From assembly GCA_007692435.1 (NCBI GenBank), contig RECA01000094.1:1-44946 (forward strand): DNA of 44,946 nt, written 5' to 3'. Source of the DNA: Thioalkalivibrio sp. (GTDB lineage: Bacteria > Pseudomonadota > Gammaproteobacteria > Ectothiorhodospirales > Ectothiorhodospiraceae). Under the pieces are notes generated by a model. It had not been told where the DNA came from and searched no databases. It worked only from the letters and a program-made list of their open reading frames with translations. Below, in pieces: positions 9,282 to 21,026 of this stretch. How positions within the stretch are numbered: position 1 is the first letter of the stretch; each line of letters starts with the position of its first letter. The translations under genes were made by a program, and so were the position numbers.

Positions 9282-10630
9282 GGTGGCTGCAGGCCCTGTT
9301 CCCGAGCTCCATCTATCTCCGGACCACCGGCATTCTGCTGGTCGCCTTTCTTGCCTTTGCGGTGCTGATCCTCTCCGCGGTGGCGCACTTCACCATCATG
9401 CCGCTGGCCCGCAGCGCCGGCGACGACCTCGCGGCACTGATGCTCCTGTCCGCACGCAGCTGGGCCGAAATCCCCCCGCCGGCGCGCGAGGAATTCAACG
9501 ATCGGCTCTACCAGGATCATGGCCTGCGCATCCGGGAACCCCGGGAGCCGCTGCCGCCGGGGGACAGCCTGCCGCTCCCGTACCTCGAATTCGTGGAGCA
9601 GTCACTGTCCCGGCGTGCCGGCTTCGACCTGCCCCTGCGTCCGCAGATGCACGAGGGCGAACAGTGGTACTGGGCCGACCTGAGCATCGGCGGCCAGAAT
9701 CTCCGTATCGGCCTGTCGCTGGAGCGCGTCGCGACCCGACACTTCAACGGTGCGCTGGTCGTGCTGGTGATCACCGCGCTGCTGGTCCCGCTGACCGCGG
9801 TGTTCATGGCCGGACGGACCACCCGCCGGGTCCGGATGCTCTCGGCCGCGGTTGCCGACGTGTCCCAGGGGCAGCAGCCTGCCCCGCTGCCGGATCGCGG
9901 GCCGCGGGAGGTCCGCATGCTGGCCAGCAACTTCAACCGGATGGCGCAACAGGTGCGTGAGCTGCTCGCAAACCGGACCACCCTGCTGGCCGGCATCTCG
10001 CACGACCTGCGCACGCCACTGACACGGATGCGGCTCTCGCTGGAGATCCTGCGCGACAAGCACGACCCGAAACTGATCGAAGGCATCTGCAAGGACCTCG
10101 AGAACATGGACCGGATCATCGGGCAGACCCTGGCATTGAGCCGCGATCTGGAGAACCGGCAGGTAGAGACCGTCGACCTCGTGGCGCTGATCGAGCAGAT
10201 CATTGCCGACGTCGGCCGGGGCGAGGACAACGACATCCGCTGGGCCGGATCCGCGCCGACCTGTACGCGCACGCTGAACCCGGTGGCCCTGCAACGCATT
10301 CTCTCCAACCTGATCGAGAACGCGATCCGCTACGGCGATGGCAGCCGTGTCGAGGTCACACTCCAGTGCGCCCCGACCGTCTCGATCCGCGTGAAGGACC
10401 GCGGCCCCGGCATTCCGGGCGATCAGCTGGAGGCGGTGTTCAGGCCATTCCACCGCCTCGACAGCTCGCGGAGCAGCCAGACCGGTGGCAGCGGCCTCGG
10501 GCTCGCCATCGTGGCGCAGCTCGCGCAGACAAACGGCTGGCAGGTCTCGCTGCAACCGCGCGAGGGCGGCGGCACCGAGGCGCTCGTCGTCATTCCCCCG
10601 CTCCGGTCCGGAAGGATCGACGCCGGCTGA
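9278..10630 (+). CDS. envZ: EnvZ-like sensor histidine kinase
   Basis: HAMP, H-box GISHDLRTPLTRMRL, N box NLIENAIRYG, G box; ATGA overlap with the regulator. Confidence 0.9.
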   Translation: MRWLQALFPSSIYLRTTGILLVAFLAFAVLILSAVAHFTIMPLARSAGDDLAALMLLSARSWAEIPPPAREEFNDRLYQDHGLRIREPREPLPPGDSLPLPYLEFVEQSLSRRAGFDLPLRPQMHEGEQWYWADLSIGGQNLRIGLSLERVATRHFNGALVVLVITALLVPLTAVFMAGRTTRRVRMLSAAVADVSQGQQPAPLPDRGPREVRMLASNFNRMAQQVRELLANRTTLLAGISHDLRTPLTRMRLSLEILRDKHDPKLIEGICKDLENMDRIIGQTLALSRDLENRQVETVDLVALIEQIIADVGRGEDNDIRWAGSAPTCTRTLNPVALQRILSNLIENAIRYGDGSRVEVTLQCAPTVSIRVKDRGPGIPGDQLEAVFRPFHRLDSSRSSQTGGSGLGLAIVAQLAQTNGWQVSLQPREGGGTEALVVIPPLRSGRIDAG

Positions 10631-10651
10631 CGCCCCGGCGTGGCGGGGCCC

Positions 10652-13015
10652 CTAGCGCTTGCGCCGCGCGGCGTCGCGCGCCTCGGCGAAGAGCGCGGCC
10701 ATGCCGCCGCCCGGAGCCGTCTCGGGTTTCGGCGTGCCGGCGCGCCCACCGGTGTTTCGGGCCCGATCCTTGCGCGGGCCACCGGGGTGCCGGCCATCCC
10801 GGTTGTCTGCACCGCGCCCCGCCCCGGGGCCGGCAGGCTCGTCCAGACGCCGGGTCAGCGCGATGCGCTTGCGCGCGAGATCGACCTCCACCACCTTCAC
10901 CTTCACGATGTCGCCGGGCGCCACGACCTCGTGCGGATCCTTCACGAAGCGGTCCGCGAGCGCCGAGATGTGCACGAGACCGTCCTGGTGCACACCGATG
11001 TCCACGAAGGCGCCGAAGTTGGTGACATTGGTCACCGTGCCCTCGAGGATCATCCCCGGCTTCAGGTCCTTCAGCTCCTCGACCCCCTCGCGGAGCTCGG
11101 CCGCCCGGAACTCGGGCCTCGGGTCGCGCCCCGGCTTCTCCAGCTCGCCGAGGATGTCCTTCACGGTGGGCAGGCCGAAGCGCTCGGAGGTGTAGTCGGC
11201 CGGATTGAGCCGGCGCAGGAAATCCGCGTCGCCGATCAGGTCCTCGACCCTGCGCCCGTGCTTCGTGGCGATGCGCTCGGCGACGCCGTAGGCCTCCGGG
11301 TGCACCGCGGAGCCGTCCAGCGGGTGCTTCCCGCGCATGATGCGCAGGAAGCCCGCGGCCTGCTCGAAGGTCTTGTCCCCCAGCCTCGGCACCTTCAGCA
11401 GCGCCTTGCGGCTGCCGAAGGCCCCGTGCTCCTCGCGGAACGCGACGATGTTGTTCGCGAGGGTGCCGTTCAGGCCGGCGATGCGGGCGAGCAGCGGTGC
11501 GGAGGCGGTGTTCACGTCGACCCCGACCGCGTTCACGCAATCCTCGACCACCGCGTCCAGGCTGCGCGCGAGCTGCACCTGGCTGACGTCGTGCTGGTAC
11601 TGGCCGACCCCGATCGAGCCCGGGTCGATCTTCACCAGCTCCGCGAGCGGATCCTGCAGGCGGCGCGCGATCGACACCGCGCCGCGGTAGGAAACGTCGA
11701 GCTCGGGAAACTCCCGGGCCGCGAGCTCGGAGGCCGAGTACACCGAGGCCCCGGACTCGTTCACCACCACCTTCTGCATGCGCAGCGCGGGCAGCTTGCG
11801 CAGCAGCTCCCCGGCGAGGCGGTCGGTCTCCCGGCTTGCGGTACCGTTGCCAATCGCGATCAGTTCCACGCCGTGCTGCTGGCAGAGCCTGCCGAGTTCG
11901 GCGAGCGACGCGTCCCAGCGCTTCTGCGGCGCGTGCGGAAAGACCGTGGCCTGTGCCAGCAGCTTGCCGGTGTGATCCACCACCACCGCCTTCACGCCGG
12001 TACGCAGGCCCGGGTCCAGGCCCATCGTGGCGCGCATGCCGGCGGGCGGGGCCATCAGCAGCGCCTTCAGGTTGCGCGCGAAGACGTTGATCGCATCGGC
12101 CTCGGCCAGCTCGCGCAGGCGCCCGAGCAGCTCGGTCTCCATGTGCACCGCGAGCTTCACCCGCCAGGTCCAGCGCACGGTCTCCTGCAGCCAGTCGTCC
12201 GCCGCGCGGCGCTGGTGGGACCAGCCGACGCGGTGCGCGACCATCGCCTCGCAGGGGTGCGGCTGTGCATTCTCCAGTTCGTCCGGGAGTGCCATCGCGA
12301 CCCGCAACACCCCCTCCTTGCGTCCGCGGAACAGCGCCAGTGCCCGGTGCGACGGGGTTCTGGCCAGGGGCTCGGCGTGGTCGAAGTAGTCGCGGAACTT
12401 GCTGGCCTCTTCCGCCCTGCCCTCAGCCACCCGGGAGCGGATCACGGCGTGTTCCCAGAGCCAGGTACGCAGACGCGTGAGCAGGTCGGCATCCTCCGCG
12501 AAGCGCTCCATCAGGATCTGCTTCGCACCGTCCAGCGCGTCCTTTGCCGAGTCGATCCTGTGCTCGGGGTTCAGGTAGTCCTGCGCCGCGACCTCCGGGT
12601 TCCGGGCCGGGTCGGCCAGCAGCGCCTCGGCCAGCGGCTCCAGCCCCGCCTCGCGGGCGATCTGCGCCTTGGTGCGCCGCTTCGGCTTGTAGGGCAGGTA
12701 CAGGTCCTCCAGCCGGGTCTTGCTGTCGGCGGCGAGGATCGCGGCCTCCAGTTCCGGAGTCAGCTTCTCCTGCTCGGCAATGCTCTTCAGGATCGCTTGC
12801 CGGCGTTCCTCGAGCTCGCGCAGGTAGCGCAGGCGCTCATCCAGCGTCCGCAACTGGGTGTCGTCCAGCCCGCCGGTGACCTCCTTGCGGTAGCGGGCGA
12901 TGAACGGCACCGTCGCCCCCTCGTCGAGCAGCCCCACGGCGGCGCGCACCTGCGCCTCCCGACACTGGATCTCCCCGGCGATGATGGCTTCGATACTCGG
13001 GCGCGGATCAGGCAT
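10652..13015 (-). CDS. tex: Transcription accessory protein Tex (S1 RNA-binding)
   Basis: [16 protein letters not shown]..., [33 protein letters not shown], HhH and S1 domains; start set at MPDPRP. Confidence 0.95.
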   Translation of the reverse strand: MPDPRPSIEAIIAGEIQCREAQVRAAVGLLDEGATVPFIARYRKEVTGGLDDTQLRTLDERLRYLRELEERRQAILKSIAEQEKLTPELEAAILAADSKTRLEDLYLPYKPKRRTKAQIAREAGLEPLAEALLADPARNPEVAAQDYLNPEHRIDSAKDALDGAKQILMERFAEDADLLTRLRTWLWEHAVIRSRVAEGRAEEASKFRDYFDHAEPLARTPSHRALALFRGRKEGVLRVAMALPDELENAQPHPCEAMVAHRVGWSHQRRAADDWLQETVRWTWRVKLAVHMETELLGRLRELAEADAINVFARNLKALLMAPPAGMRATMGLDPGLRTGVKAVVVDHTGKLLAQATVFPHAPQKRWDASLAELGRLCQQHGVELIAIGNGTASRETDRLAGELLRKLPALRMQKVVVNESGASVYSASELAAREFPELDVSYRGAVSIARRLQDPLAELVKIDPGSIGVGQYQHDVSQVQLARSLDAVVEDCVNAVGVDVNTASAPLLARIAGLNGTLANNIVAFREEHGAFGSRKALLKVPRLGDKTFEQAAGFLRIMRGKHPLDGSAVHPEAYGVAERIATKHGRRVEDLIGDADFLRRLNPADYTSERFGLPTVKDILGELEKPGRDPRPEFRAAELREGVEELKDLKPGMILEGTVTNVTNFGAFVDIGVHQDGLVHISALADRFVKDPHEVVAPGDIVKVKVVEVDLARKRIALTRRLDEPAGPGAGRGADNRDGRHPGGPRKDRARNTGGRAGTPKPETAPGGGMAALFAEARDAARRKR

Positions 13016-13080
13016 GGCAGTTCGGTCCTCCGACAGGATGGGCAACGCGCCCGGCATTATAGGCAAACCCCACCGCCCCG

Positions 13081-13325
13081 GGGGTCGGACCAAGGCAACC
13101 CACTGTTTAAACAAAGAATAGAGGCCTTTTCGCCCCCCGATTCCGGCCTTAGAAGGCCATTTTTGGCCCCAAAAACACGGCTCCAGGACACACGGGGGTG
13201 TCTCCCGGAGCCAGGGCATCCCCGGGGGCCATTTTTACCCCCGAAATTGGGCCTCTAAGGCCGAAAAACCGGTCGAATTCCCTGTAATTCGCTTTCGGAA
13301 CAGCATCTTAGGCTGGTCCGACCCC
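13081..13325. repeat. ~245-bp near-palindromic repeat element, copy A
   Basis: Bounded by GGGGTCGGACCA and TGGTCCGACCCC; shares CATTTTTGGCCCCAAAAAC with copies B and C; more diverged. Confidence 0.85.
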
Positions 13326-13338
13326 GGGATCCCGGGGG

Positions 13339-13560
13339 TCAGCGGGACAGTTCGGCGTCGCGGTAGTGCATGTCGACCCAGCACTGGGGCAGCGGCTCGC
13401 CGGAGGGGAAGACCACATTCTCCTTCGCAAAGGGCTCCGGATCCGGTAGATCCTCGCCCCAGTTGTAACGGCCCTCGAAGTGGGTCTCGGTAGGATCGAA
13501 CAGCGTGGCCGCGTCAAGGACCTCGATGAGGTGACCATTGGTGCTGTCTTTAAGGAACAT
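13339..13560 (-). CDS. Conserved-looking small protein, 73 aa, unknown function
   Basis: MFLKDSTNGHLIEVLDAATLFDPTETHFEGRYNWGEDLPDPEPFAKENVVFPSGEPLPQCWVDMHYRDAELSR; strong RBS AAGGAGG upstream. Confidence 0.75.
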   Translation of the reverse strand: MFLKDSTNGHLIEVLDAATLFDPTETHFEGRYNWGEDLPDPEPFAKENVVFPSGEPLPQCWVDMHYRDAELSR

Positions 13561-13750
13561 CGCCGCCTCCTTTTTTCGTTCCGTCACCGGAGTATGGTTG
13601 GGGTAGTCTTGATTGCAAGGAGGAGCCCGAGTTCCGTGATGGCACGGTCGGCTTCGTGTCGGCGGGCCGCGCCGGGAGGTCATCGATGACCGGCATCGGT
13701 GCGCCGCCACCACCGCGCCACACCCTTCGCGCCTCCCTGCGGTTCGGGGA

Positions 13751-15145
<1,395 letters not shown>

Positions 15146-15303
15146 CGCCTCTGCGCTCCCGCTTTGGTGGCCCCAAGCATAACTGCATTCAGCCCCGCGG
15201 TAATCCCGCCTGCGACGCGCCCCGCCTACTGCTTTATCCTCCCTGCTTAAACATCTGCGCGGCGCCCCCTTTGCGACTGCCGCGTGAACACGAGACCCCG
15301 TTG

Positions 15304-16491
15304 ATGAAGAAGCCCGTACTGGCCGCGACCCTGACGATCGCCCTCCTCCCCGCCCTGGCCTTCGCCGCGCCGGATTTCGACGACTGCCTCGATGGCATCC
15401 GGGACCAGGCGGTCGCGGACGGCGTGAAGCCCGAGGTCGCGGATCGCGTGCTGGCGCAGGTGGAATTCCTGGATCGCGTGATCGAACTGGACCGGCGGCA
15501 GCCCGAGTTCACGACGCCGTTCGCGGATTATCTGGCCCGAAGCGTCACCCAGCGACGCGTCGAACGGGGCCGGGAACTGCTGCAGACCCATCGCCCGCTG
15601 CTGGAACGCGTCCAGCGCGAAACCGGCGTTCCACCCGCCTACCTGCTGGCCTTCTGGGGTCTCGAGACCAGCTACGGCAGCTACTTCGGCGGGACTTCAG
15701 TGCCCAGCGCGCTGGCCACGCTGGCCTGCGATCCGCGCCGATCGGAGTTCTTCACGGGGGAACTGATCGCGGCGCTGCGTATCGTGCAGGAAGACGCGAT
15801 TCCGCTGGAACGCATGCAGGGCTCGTGGGCCGGCGCGATGGGCCACGTCCAGTTCATGCCCTCGGTGTTCCTGCGCCACGCGGTGGACGCTGACGGCGAC
15901 GGCCGCCGGGATCTCTGGAACAGCGTGCCGGATGCGATGCTGTCCGCGGGCAGCTTCCTGCAGGACCTCGGCTGGGATACCGGGTACCGCTGGGGGCGCG
16001 AGGTGTTGCTGCCGGAGGACTTCGACTTCGCTGCGGCCGGCCAGTCCCTGCGCCGCCCGCTCGCCGACTGGCGCCACCTCGGCGTGACCGACGTGTCCGG
16101 CCGTCCGGTCGCGGAACTCGAACTGCCGGCCCAGCTGCTGCTGCCGGCCGGACACCGGGGCCCGACGTTTCTGGTCTACTCCAATTTCAATGTGATCCTC
16201 GGCTGGAACCGCTCGGAGCACTATGCACTGGCCGTCGGCCACCTCGCGGACCGGATCGCGGGCGCGGGACCGTTGCACACGCCGCCGCCGTCGGACGCAC
16301 CCCGCCTGTCCAGCGAGGAAGTGATGCGATTGCAGGCCACCCTCAACGACAGGGGCTTCGACAGCGGCACGGTGGACGGCATCCTCGGCCCGGCAACCCG
16401 CCACGCGATCCGCGCCTACCAGTTGTCCGAAGGCATGATCCCGGACGGCTTTCCAGGCCACACGCTGCTCGCGCGACTCGACATCCGCTAA
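15304..16491 (+). CDS. mltB: MltB-family lytic murein transglycosylase with C-terminal peptidoglycan-binding domain
   Basis: Signal peptide [98 protein letters not shown]. Confidence 0.92.
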   Translation: MKKPVLAATLTIALLPALAFAAPDFDDCLDGIRDQAVADGVKPEVADRVLAQVEFLDRVIELDRRQPEFTTPFADYLARSVTQRRVERGRELLQTHRPLLERVQRETGVPPAYLLAFWGLETSYGSYFGGTSVPSALATLACDPRRSEFFTGELIAALRIVQEDAIPLERMQGSWAGAMGHVQFMPSVFLRHAVDADGDGRRDLWNSVPDAMLSAGSFLQDLGWDTGYRWGREVLLPEDFDFAAAGQSLRRPLADWRHLGVTDVSGRPVAELELPAQLLLPAGHRGPTFLVYSNFNVILGWNRSEHYALAVGHLADRIAGAGPLHTPPPSDAPRLSSEEVMRLQATLNDRGFDSGTVDGILGPATRHAIRAYQLSEGMIPDGFPGHTLLARLDIR

Positions 16492-16500
16492 ACCGGGGCC

Positions 16501-16753
16501 GGGGTCGGACCAACGCAACTCACTGTTTCCAATAGAAAACAGGTCCTTTTTTGACCCGAATAAAGGCCTTAAAGGGGCATTTTTGGCCCCAAAAACGGCC
16601 GCCCGGGACAAAATTGCCGGGGTGGCGCACGCCGGCCCGCTACCGTTCCTGAACCGCGCTTTTTGGCCCCGAAATGGCCCCTTTAGGGGCAAAAATCAGC
16701 CCTTTTTTTACCCATTTTGGCTTTGATTCAATGACTTGCGCTGGTCCGACCCC
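16501..16753. repeat. 253-bp near-palindromic repeat element, copy B
   Basis: GGGGTCGGACCAACGCAACTCACTG...CAATGACTTGCGCTGGTCCGACCCC; closely similar to copy C. Confidence 0.92.
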
Positions 16754-16814
16754 GCGGTTCTGCCGTTTCGGGCGGTGCTCCATAGGTACCGAACCTTGCG
16801 CAGGGCCCACTAGA

Positions 16815-17423
16815 ATGCCGCTCATGGACACATTGGCCGAACTGGGAACTGTTTCCGCATTGCTCGCCGGCATCAGCCTGAGCGCAGCGGCCGGATTGCG
16901 GGTCTTCCTGCCAGTGCTGGCCCTCGGTCTCGCGGGTCGTTTCGGCTTGCTGGAGCTGGGCGAGGAATTTGCTTGGCTCGCCTCGGAACCGGTGCTCCTG
17001 GTCGTGGCCGTCGCGGCAGTGCTGGAGGTCGGTGCGTACTACATCCCGCTGATCGACAATCTGCTCGACATCCTGGCCACCCCGGCCGCCATCGGCGGGG
17101 GTACCGTAATCGTCGCCTCACTGCTGCCGGAGATGCACGGCCTGCTGCAATGGGGCAGCGCGGCGCTGCTCGGCGGTGGCGCCGCCGGCATCGTGCAGGG
17201 AACGACGGTGGCCGCACGGAGCCTCTCCACTTCCTCGACGGGCGGCATCGGCAACCCGCTCCTCGCAACCTCCGAGACGGGCGGCAGCCTCGTCGCCATC
17301 CTGCTCGCGCTGGTCATGCCCCTGGTCTTCGGCATCATCGTGATCCTCACCCTGGCCTGGCTCCTCACCCGCCGCCTCCGCCGCCCCAACCCCGCCAGCC
17401 CGGGGTCGGACCAACGCAACTAA
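16815..17423 (+). CDS. DUF4126-type integral membrane protein
   Basis: ALLAGISLSAAAGLRVFLPVLALGLAGRFG...LDILATPAAIGGGTVIVAS...GGIGNPLLATSETGGSL; stop codon lies inside repeat copy C. Confidence 0.8.
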   Translation: MPLMDTLAELGTVSALLAGISLSAAAGLRVFLPVLALGLAGRFGLLELGEEFAWLASEPVLLVVAVAAVLEVGAYYIPLIDNLLDILATPAAIGGGTVIVASLLPEMHGLLQWGSAALLGGGAAGIVQGTTVAARSLSTSSTGGIGNPLLATSETGGSLVAILLALVMPLVFGIIVILTLAWLLTRRLRRPNPASPGSDQRN

Positions 17424-17655
17424 CTGTTTCAAATAGAAAACAGATCCATTTTTGCCCCGAATAAAGGCCTTAAAGGGGCATTTTTGGCCCCAAAAACGGC
17501 CGTCCGGGACAAAATTGCCGTGGTGGCGCGTGCGGGCCCGATACCGTTCCTGAACCGCGCTTTTTGGCCCCGAAATGGCCCCTTTAAGGGCAAAAAACAC
17601 CCCTTTCTTTGGCCCTTTTATTAGTCGATTCAATGCCTTGCGCTGGTCCGACCCC
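17402..17655. repeat. 254-bp near-palindromic repeat element, copy C
   Basis: GGGGTCGGACCAACGCAACTAACTG...GCCTTGCGCTGGTCCGACCCC. Confidence 0.92.
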
Positions 17656-17771
17656 CCATCCCGTTCCTGAACCGCGCTTTTTGACCCCGAAATGGCCCCT
17701 TTAAGGGCGAAAATCGACCCTTTTTTGGCTCGTTTATTAATCTATTCAATTGCTTAGGCTGGTCCGACCCC
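17656..17771. repeat. Partial repeat element (right half only), copy D, in tandem with copy C
   Basis: CCCGTTCCTGAACCGCGCTTTTTGACCCCGAAATGGCCCCTTTAAGGGC...TTAGGCTGGTCCGACCCC repeats the right half of copy C. Confidence 0.88.
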
Positions 17772-17926
17772 ACCGTCCCGGAAACGGTCTAGACTCAGGG
17801 GCAGACCGGGGATACCGCGCACTTCGGTGCGCAGAAGAGTCCGGGATCGGGGGGCGGGATGTCCGTTGCAGCCCGATCTACGGCCAGCACAAAGACGCAA
17901 GCCCGGCCGGTGAAGGAGGAGAAACC

Positions 17927-18160
17927 ATGAGCAATGGCATCGTGGACGTGACCGTTCACATCGACGAAACCCTTGACGCGATCCTGCGGGGGGAGCTTGC
18001 CGACAAGCTGCGCGCGATCAGCGGGATCGCCAACACCTCGATACGGGACCAAACGCCCCACCTGATGGTGGTCGAGTTCGACCCCGAGCGAATCGGTACC
18101 CGCGAGATCCTTGATGCGGTCATGAGTACCGGCGTGCGCGCGGAGTTGATCGGCCTCTGA
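17927..18160 (+). CDS. Small protein, 77 aa, heavy-metal-associated-like ferredoxin fold lacking CxxC
   Basis: VDVTVHIDETLDAILRGELADKLRAISGIANTSIRDQTPHLMVVEFDPERIGTREILDAVMSTGVRAELIGL; GGAGG RBS. Confidence 0.65.
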   Translation: MSNGIVDVTVHIDETLDAILRGELADKLRAISGIANTSIRDQTPHLMVVEFDPERIGTREILDAVMSTGVRAELIGL

Positions 18161-18275
18161 CCGCGCCCTCACCCCCTGCCGCGTTACCCCGGGCATCCTG
18201 CCCTCCGCCCTTCGGGCCCGCCTCCGGCGGTTCCAAAGCCGCTCCCGGCGCCCACGGGGACAGGTTTGCAAGTCT

Positions 18276-18316
18276 GTCCCCGGCGCTTGGGAACCTTGTC
18301 CGCAAGCGCCGGGGAC
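18276..18316. terminator. Perfect 14-bp inverted repeat between convergent genes, probable bidirectional terminator
   Basis: GTCCCCGGCGCTTG (18276-18289) / CAAGCGCCGGGGAC (18303-18316). Confidence 0.6.
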
Positions 18317-18358
18317 AGGGGACAAGTGCGCGGCCTTCGCGCTGGATGGCCCTCGTGC

Positions 18359-19786
18359 TCAGGAGACGTGTGGCGGTCCGGGCGGGGGGCCGTCCTTGTC
18401 GTTGTCCTTGTCGTTGTCCCGACGGGCCGCCTCCTCCCGCTGTTCCTTCAGATACTGCACCTTTTCCTTCACCAGCACGCCTGCGAGAAGGACCAGCGCG
18501 ATCAGGTTGGGCGCGGCCATCAGACCGTTCAGCGTGTCGGCGATGTCCCAGATCGTGGTCAGGCCGCCGATCGCACCCAGGAACAGGAAGGCAATGAAGA
18601 TGATCCGGTAGGGCTTCACCACCTTCGGACCGAAGGCATACTCCCAGCTCTTCTCGCCGTAGAAGTTCCAGGTCAGCATGGTGCTGTAGGAGAAGAGCAC
18701 GATCGCAACCACCACGATCCAGCCACCAAGACCGGGCAGCCCGGCGGTGAAGGCGCTGGTGGTCAGTTCCGCGCCGGTCTGGCCGGTATCGATCACGCCG
18801 GTGACCAGGATCACGAGCGCGGTCAGCGTGCACACCACCAGCGTGTCGATGAAGACCTCCCACATCCCCCACAGGCCCTGCGCATACGGCTTGCTGCGCG
18901 CCTGGGCGTGCACGATGGAGGCCGAACCCAGGCCGGCCTCGTTCGAGAAGATCCCGCGCGCGAAGCCGTAGCGCACGGCCATCGCGACCGTCGCACCGGC
19001 AAAGCCGCCAATCGCGGACGTCGGCGTGAAGGCACCCGCAAAGATCATTCCGAAGGCGGCCGGGATCTGAGCGTAGAAGCTCACCAGCACGCCGACCGCA
19101 CCGATCACGTAGATCAGGGCCATCGTCGGGACGATCTTCTCCGCGGTCACCGCAATGCGCTTGATACCCCCGAGGGTCACGACCCCGACGAGGATCATCA
19201 CAACGACTCCAGTGAACCAGGGCGGCACCCCCATGCTGGACTCGAGCGCGTGGGCCATGGTGTTCGCCTGCACCATGTTGCCGATGCCGAAGGCGGCAAG
19301 CCCGGCGAGGAAGGCGTAGAGCAACGCCAGCCACTTCCAGCGCTTCCCGAGCCCTTTCTCGATGTAGTAGAAGACACCCCCCGAGAACCGGCCCTCCTCG
19401 TCCACCTCCCGGTATTTCACACCGAGCGTGGCCTCCCCGAGCTTGGTCGCCATGCCGACCAGCGCGACCACCCACATCCAGAACACGGCCCCGGGACCGC
19501 CGAGGGCGATGGCCGTCGCGACCCCGGCGATGTTGCCGACACCGATGGTCGCGGCCATCGCTGAGGTCACCGCCTGGAAGGAGGTGATCGCCCCTTCCTC
19601 CTGGACCGCCTTCGGCTTCAGCAGGCTGCCAAAGGTGCGCCGCCAGGCGAAGCGAAGATGCGTGAACTGGAAGAATCCAAGCCGGATGGTCAGGTAGAGA
19701 CCCGTACCCACCAGCAGGATCATGAACGGAGGCCCCCAGACGATGCTGTTGAGCCAGTCGTTGAACACCATGAGTCCGTGGATCAT
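18359..19786 (-). CDS. Sodium:alanine/amino-acid symporter (AGCS family)
   Basis: NSIVWGPPFMILLVGTGLYLTIRLGFFQF, VGVGNIAGVATAIALGGPGAVFWMW, FSNEAGLGSASIVHA; start at MIHGLM. Confidence 0.93.
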   Translation of the reverse strand: MIHGLMVFNDWLNSIVWGPPFMILLVGTGLYLTIRLGFFQFTHLRFAWRRTFGSLLKPKAVQEEGAITSFQAVTSAMAATIGVGNIAGVATAIALGGPGAVFWMWVVALVGMATKLGEATLGVKYREVDEEGRFSGGVFYYIEKGLGKRWKWLALLYAFLAGLAAFGIGNMVQANTMAHALESSMGVPPWFTGVVVMILVGVVTLGGIKRIAVTAEKIVPTMALIYVIGAVGVLVSFYAQIPAAFGMIFAGAFTPTSAIGGFAGATVAMAVRYGFARGIFSNEAGLGSASIVHAQARSKPYAQGLWGMWEVFIDTLVVCTLTALVILVTGVIDTGQTGAELTTSAFTAGLPGLGGWIVVVAIVLFSYSTMLTWNFYGEKSWEYAFGPKVVKPYRIIFIAFLFLGAIGGLTTIWDIADTLNGLMAAPNLIALVLLAGVLVKEKVQYLKEQREEAARRDNDKDNDKDGPPPGPPHVS

Positions 19787-20107
19787 CGCTGCCACCCCCT
19801 GGTTGACCGCTGCGCGGCCTCGCTGACTGCCGGCTCCCCACTGCACCCCGGCGCTTGCGAATACGCTTTACCCCTTGCAGCCACAATGCGCAAGTGTCAA
19901 TACCCGCGCTATTGTCTGAACAGCCCGTCTCCCTGAACGCCCGCCGTGACAGCGGCCAACGGTTTCGGCCCCATCACCTCCGCCGATCACCCGCCTCGGC
20001 GGAACGCCATCGCTGCAAATCCCCGGCCGTTCGAGGGAATCTGCCGGGATTCGCGACCAGCCACCCCTCCCCGGGCCGGCGGGCCCGAGGCTGCGTCTCT
20101 GCCGGCG

Positions 20108-20311
20108 CTACTCGCGGCCGCCGCGCCCCGAGGGGTCAAAGGGGTTGAACTGCTGCTTGAAGGTCTCCTGCATGCTGTCGACCATTGCCTGCTGCATGCC
20201 CTTCATCATCGCCTGCTGGAAGCTCGCGGCGAACTCGGCCTGCTTCTCCGAGGGGATGAAGAGTTCCTTGAATTCTTCCGGTGTGCATTCGATATCGATT
20301 CTGACGTTCAT
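20108..20311 (-). CDS. Small conserved hypothetical protein (DUF6489-like)
   Basis: MNVRIDIECTPEEFKELFIPSEKQAEFAASFQQAMMKGMQQAM; GGAGGAGCACC upstream. Confidence 0.6.
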   Translation of the reverse strand: MNVRIDIECTPEEFKELFIPSEKQAEFAASFQQAMMKGMQQAMVDSMQETFKQQFNPFDPSGRGGRE

Positions 20312-20574
20312 CCTGGTGCTCCTCCCGTGGTGTCGTTACGGCCCGGATGGCCCGGGTCCGTCAGTAAAGCGCTGAACAAGGCCACCCTGGCTTTCTCGGC
20401 GCACGCTGCGCTGCACAGACGTTCTGCAGCTTGCTTCAGAATCAACCACCCACGGTGGTCGATTCCGGCGGCACTGCCCTGTGCCGCAGGAAAACGCCGA
20501 GAAATCAGCGTTTCCTTAGCTCAGTATGCCCCTAACTCCCATGGCTCTGCGCCACCCCCGACGATGAAAGAAGA

Positions 20575-20687
20575 GTAGGGCGGAAGAGGGCGAAGCCCGT
20601 CATCCGCCATCCGGCGCCAGGGTAACCGCGTGCTCCAGGACATCGCGATCGCCGCATGGCGGATGACGCTACGCTCTTCCGCCCTAC
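20575..20687. repeat. Long inverted repeat (REP/BIME-like)
   Basis: GTAGGGCGGAAGAGGGCGAAGCCCGTCATCCGCCAT (20575-20610) versus ATGGCGGATGACGCTACGCTCTTCCGCCCTAC (20655-20687). Confidence 0.85.
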
Positions 20688-21026
20688 CGGTTCCCGAGGC
20701 GCACGCCGTGTTCTTTCACGCTAATCGCTCCCGCTCGCTTGCCGGGGGCACGTCCGGCACGGGGTGACCAGCCGTCCCGGCAGGTTGGCCATCCTCGGCA
20801 AGCAGACGCTTTTGCAATGCCCCCGGGCACGACCCGACACCCCCCGGAGCCGTCTAAAGAGCAGATCCGGCACCATCCGCGATGCCTACCGAGGTCGCTC
20901 GGCGGATCACCGGCGCTATACTCTGGTACGTGAGGCGGATCGCATCGACATCGGTTCGTTCTTCTGGCTCCGGGACGCACCGGTTGCGCCTGCAACGTAC
21001 GGTTTCAGTCAAGCGAGGTTCAAGCC

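Noticed and set aside
10640-13258. 872-aa plus-strand ORF
   Set aside because: Antisense shadow of tex; no domain motifs and skewed composition.
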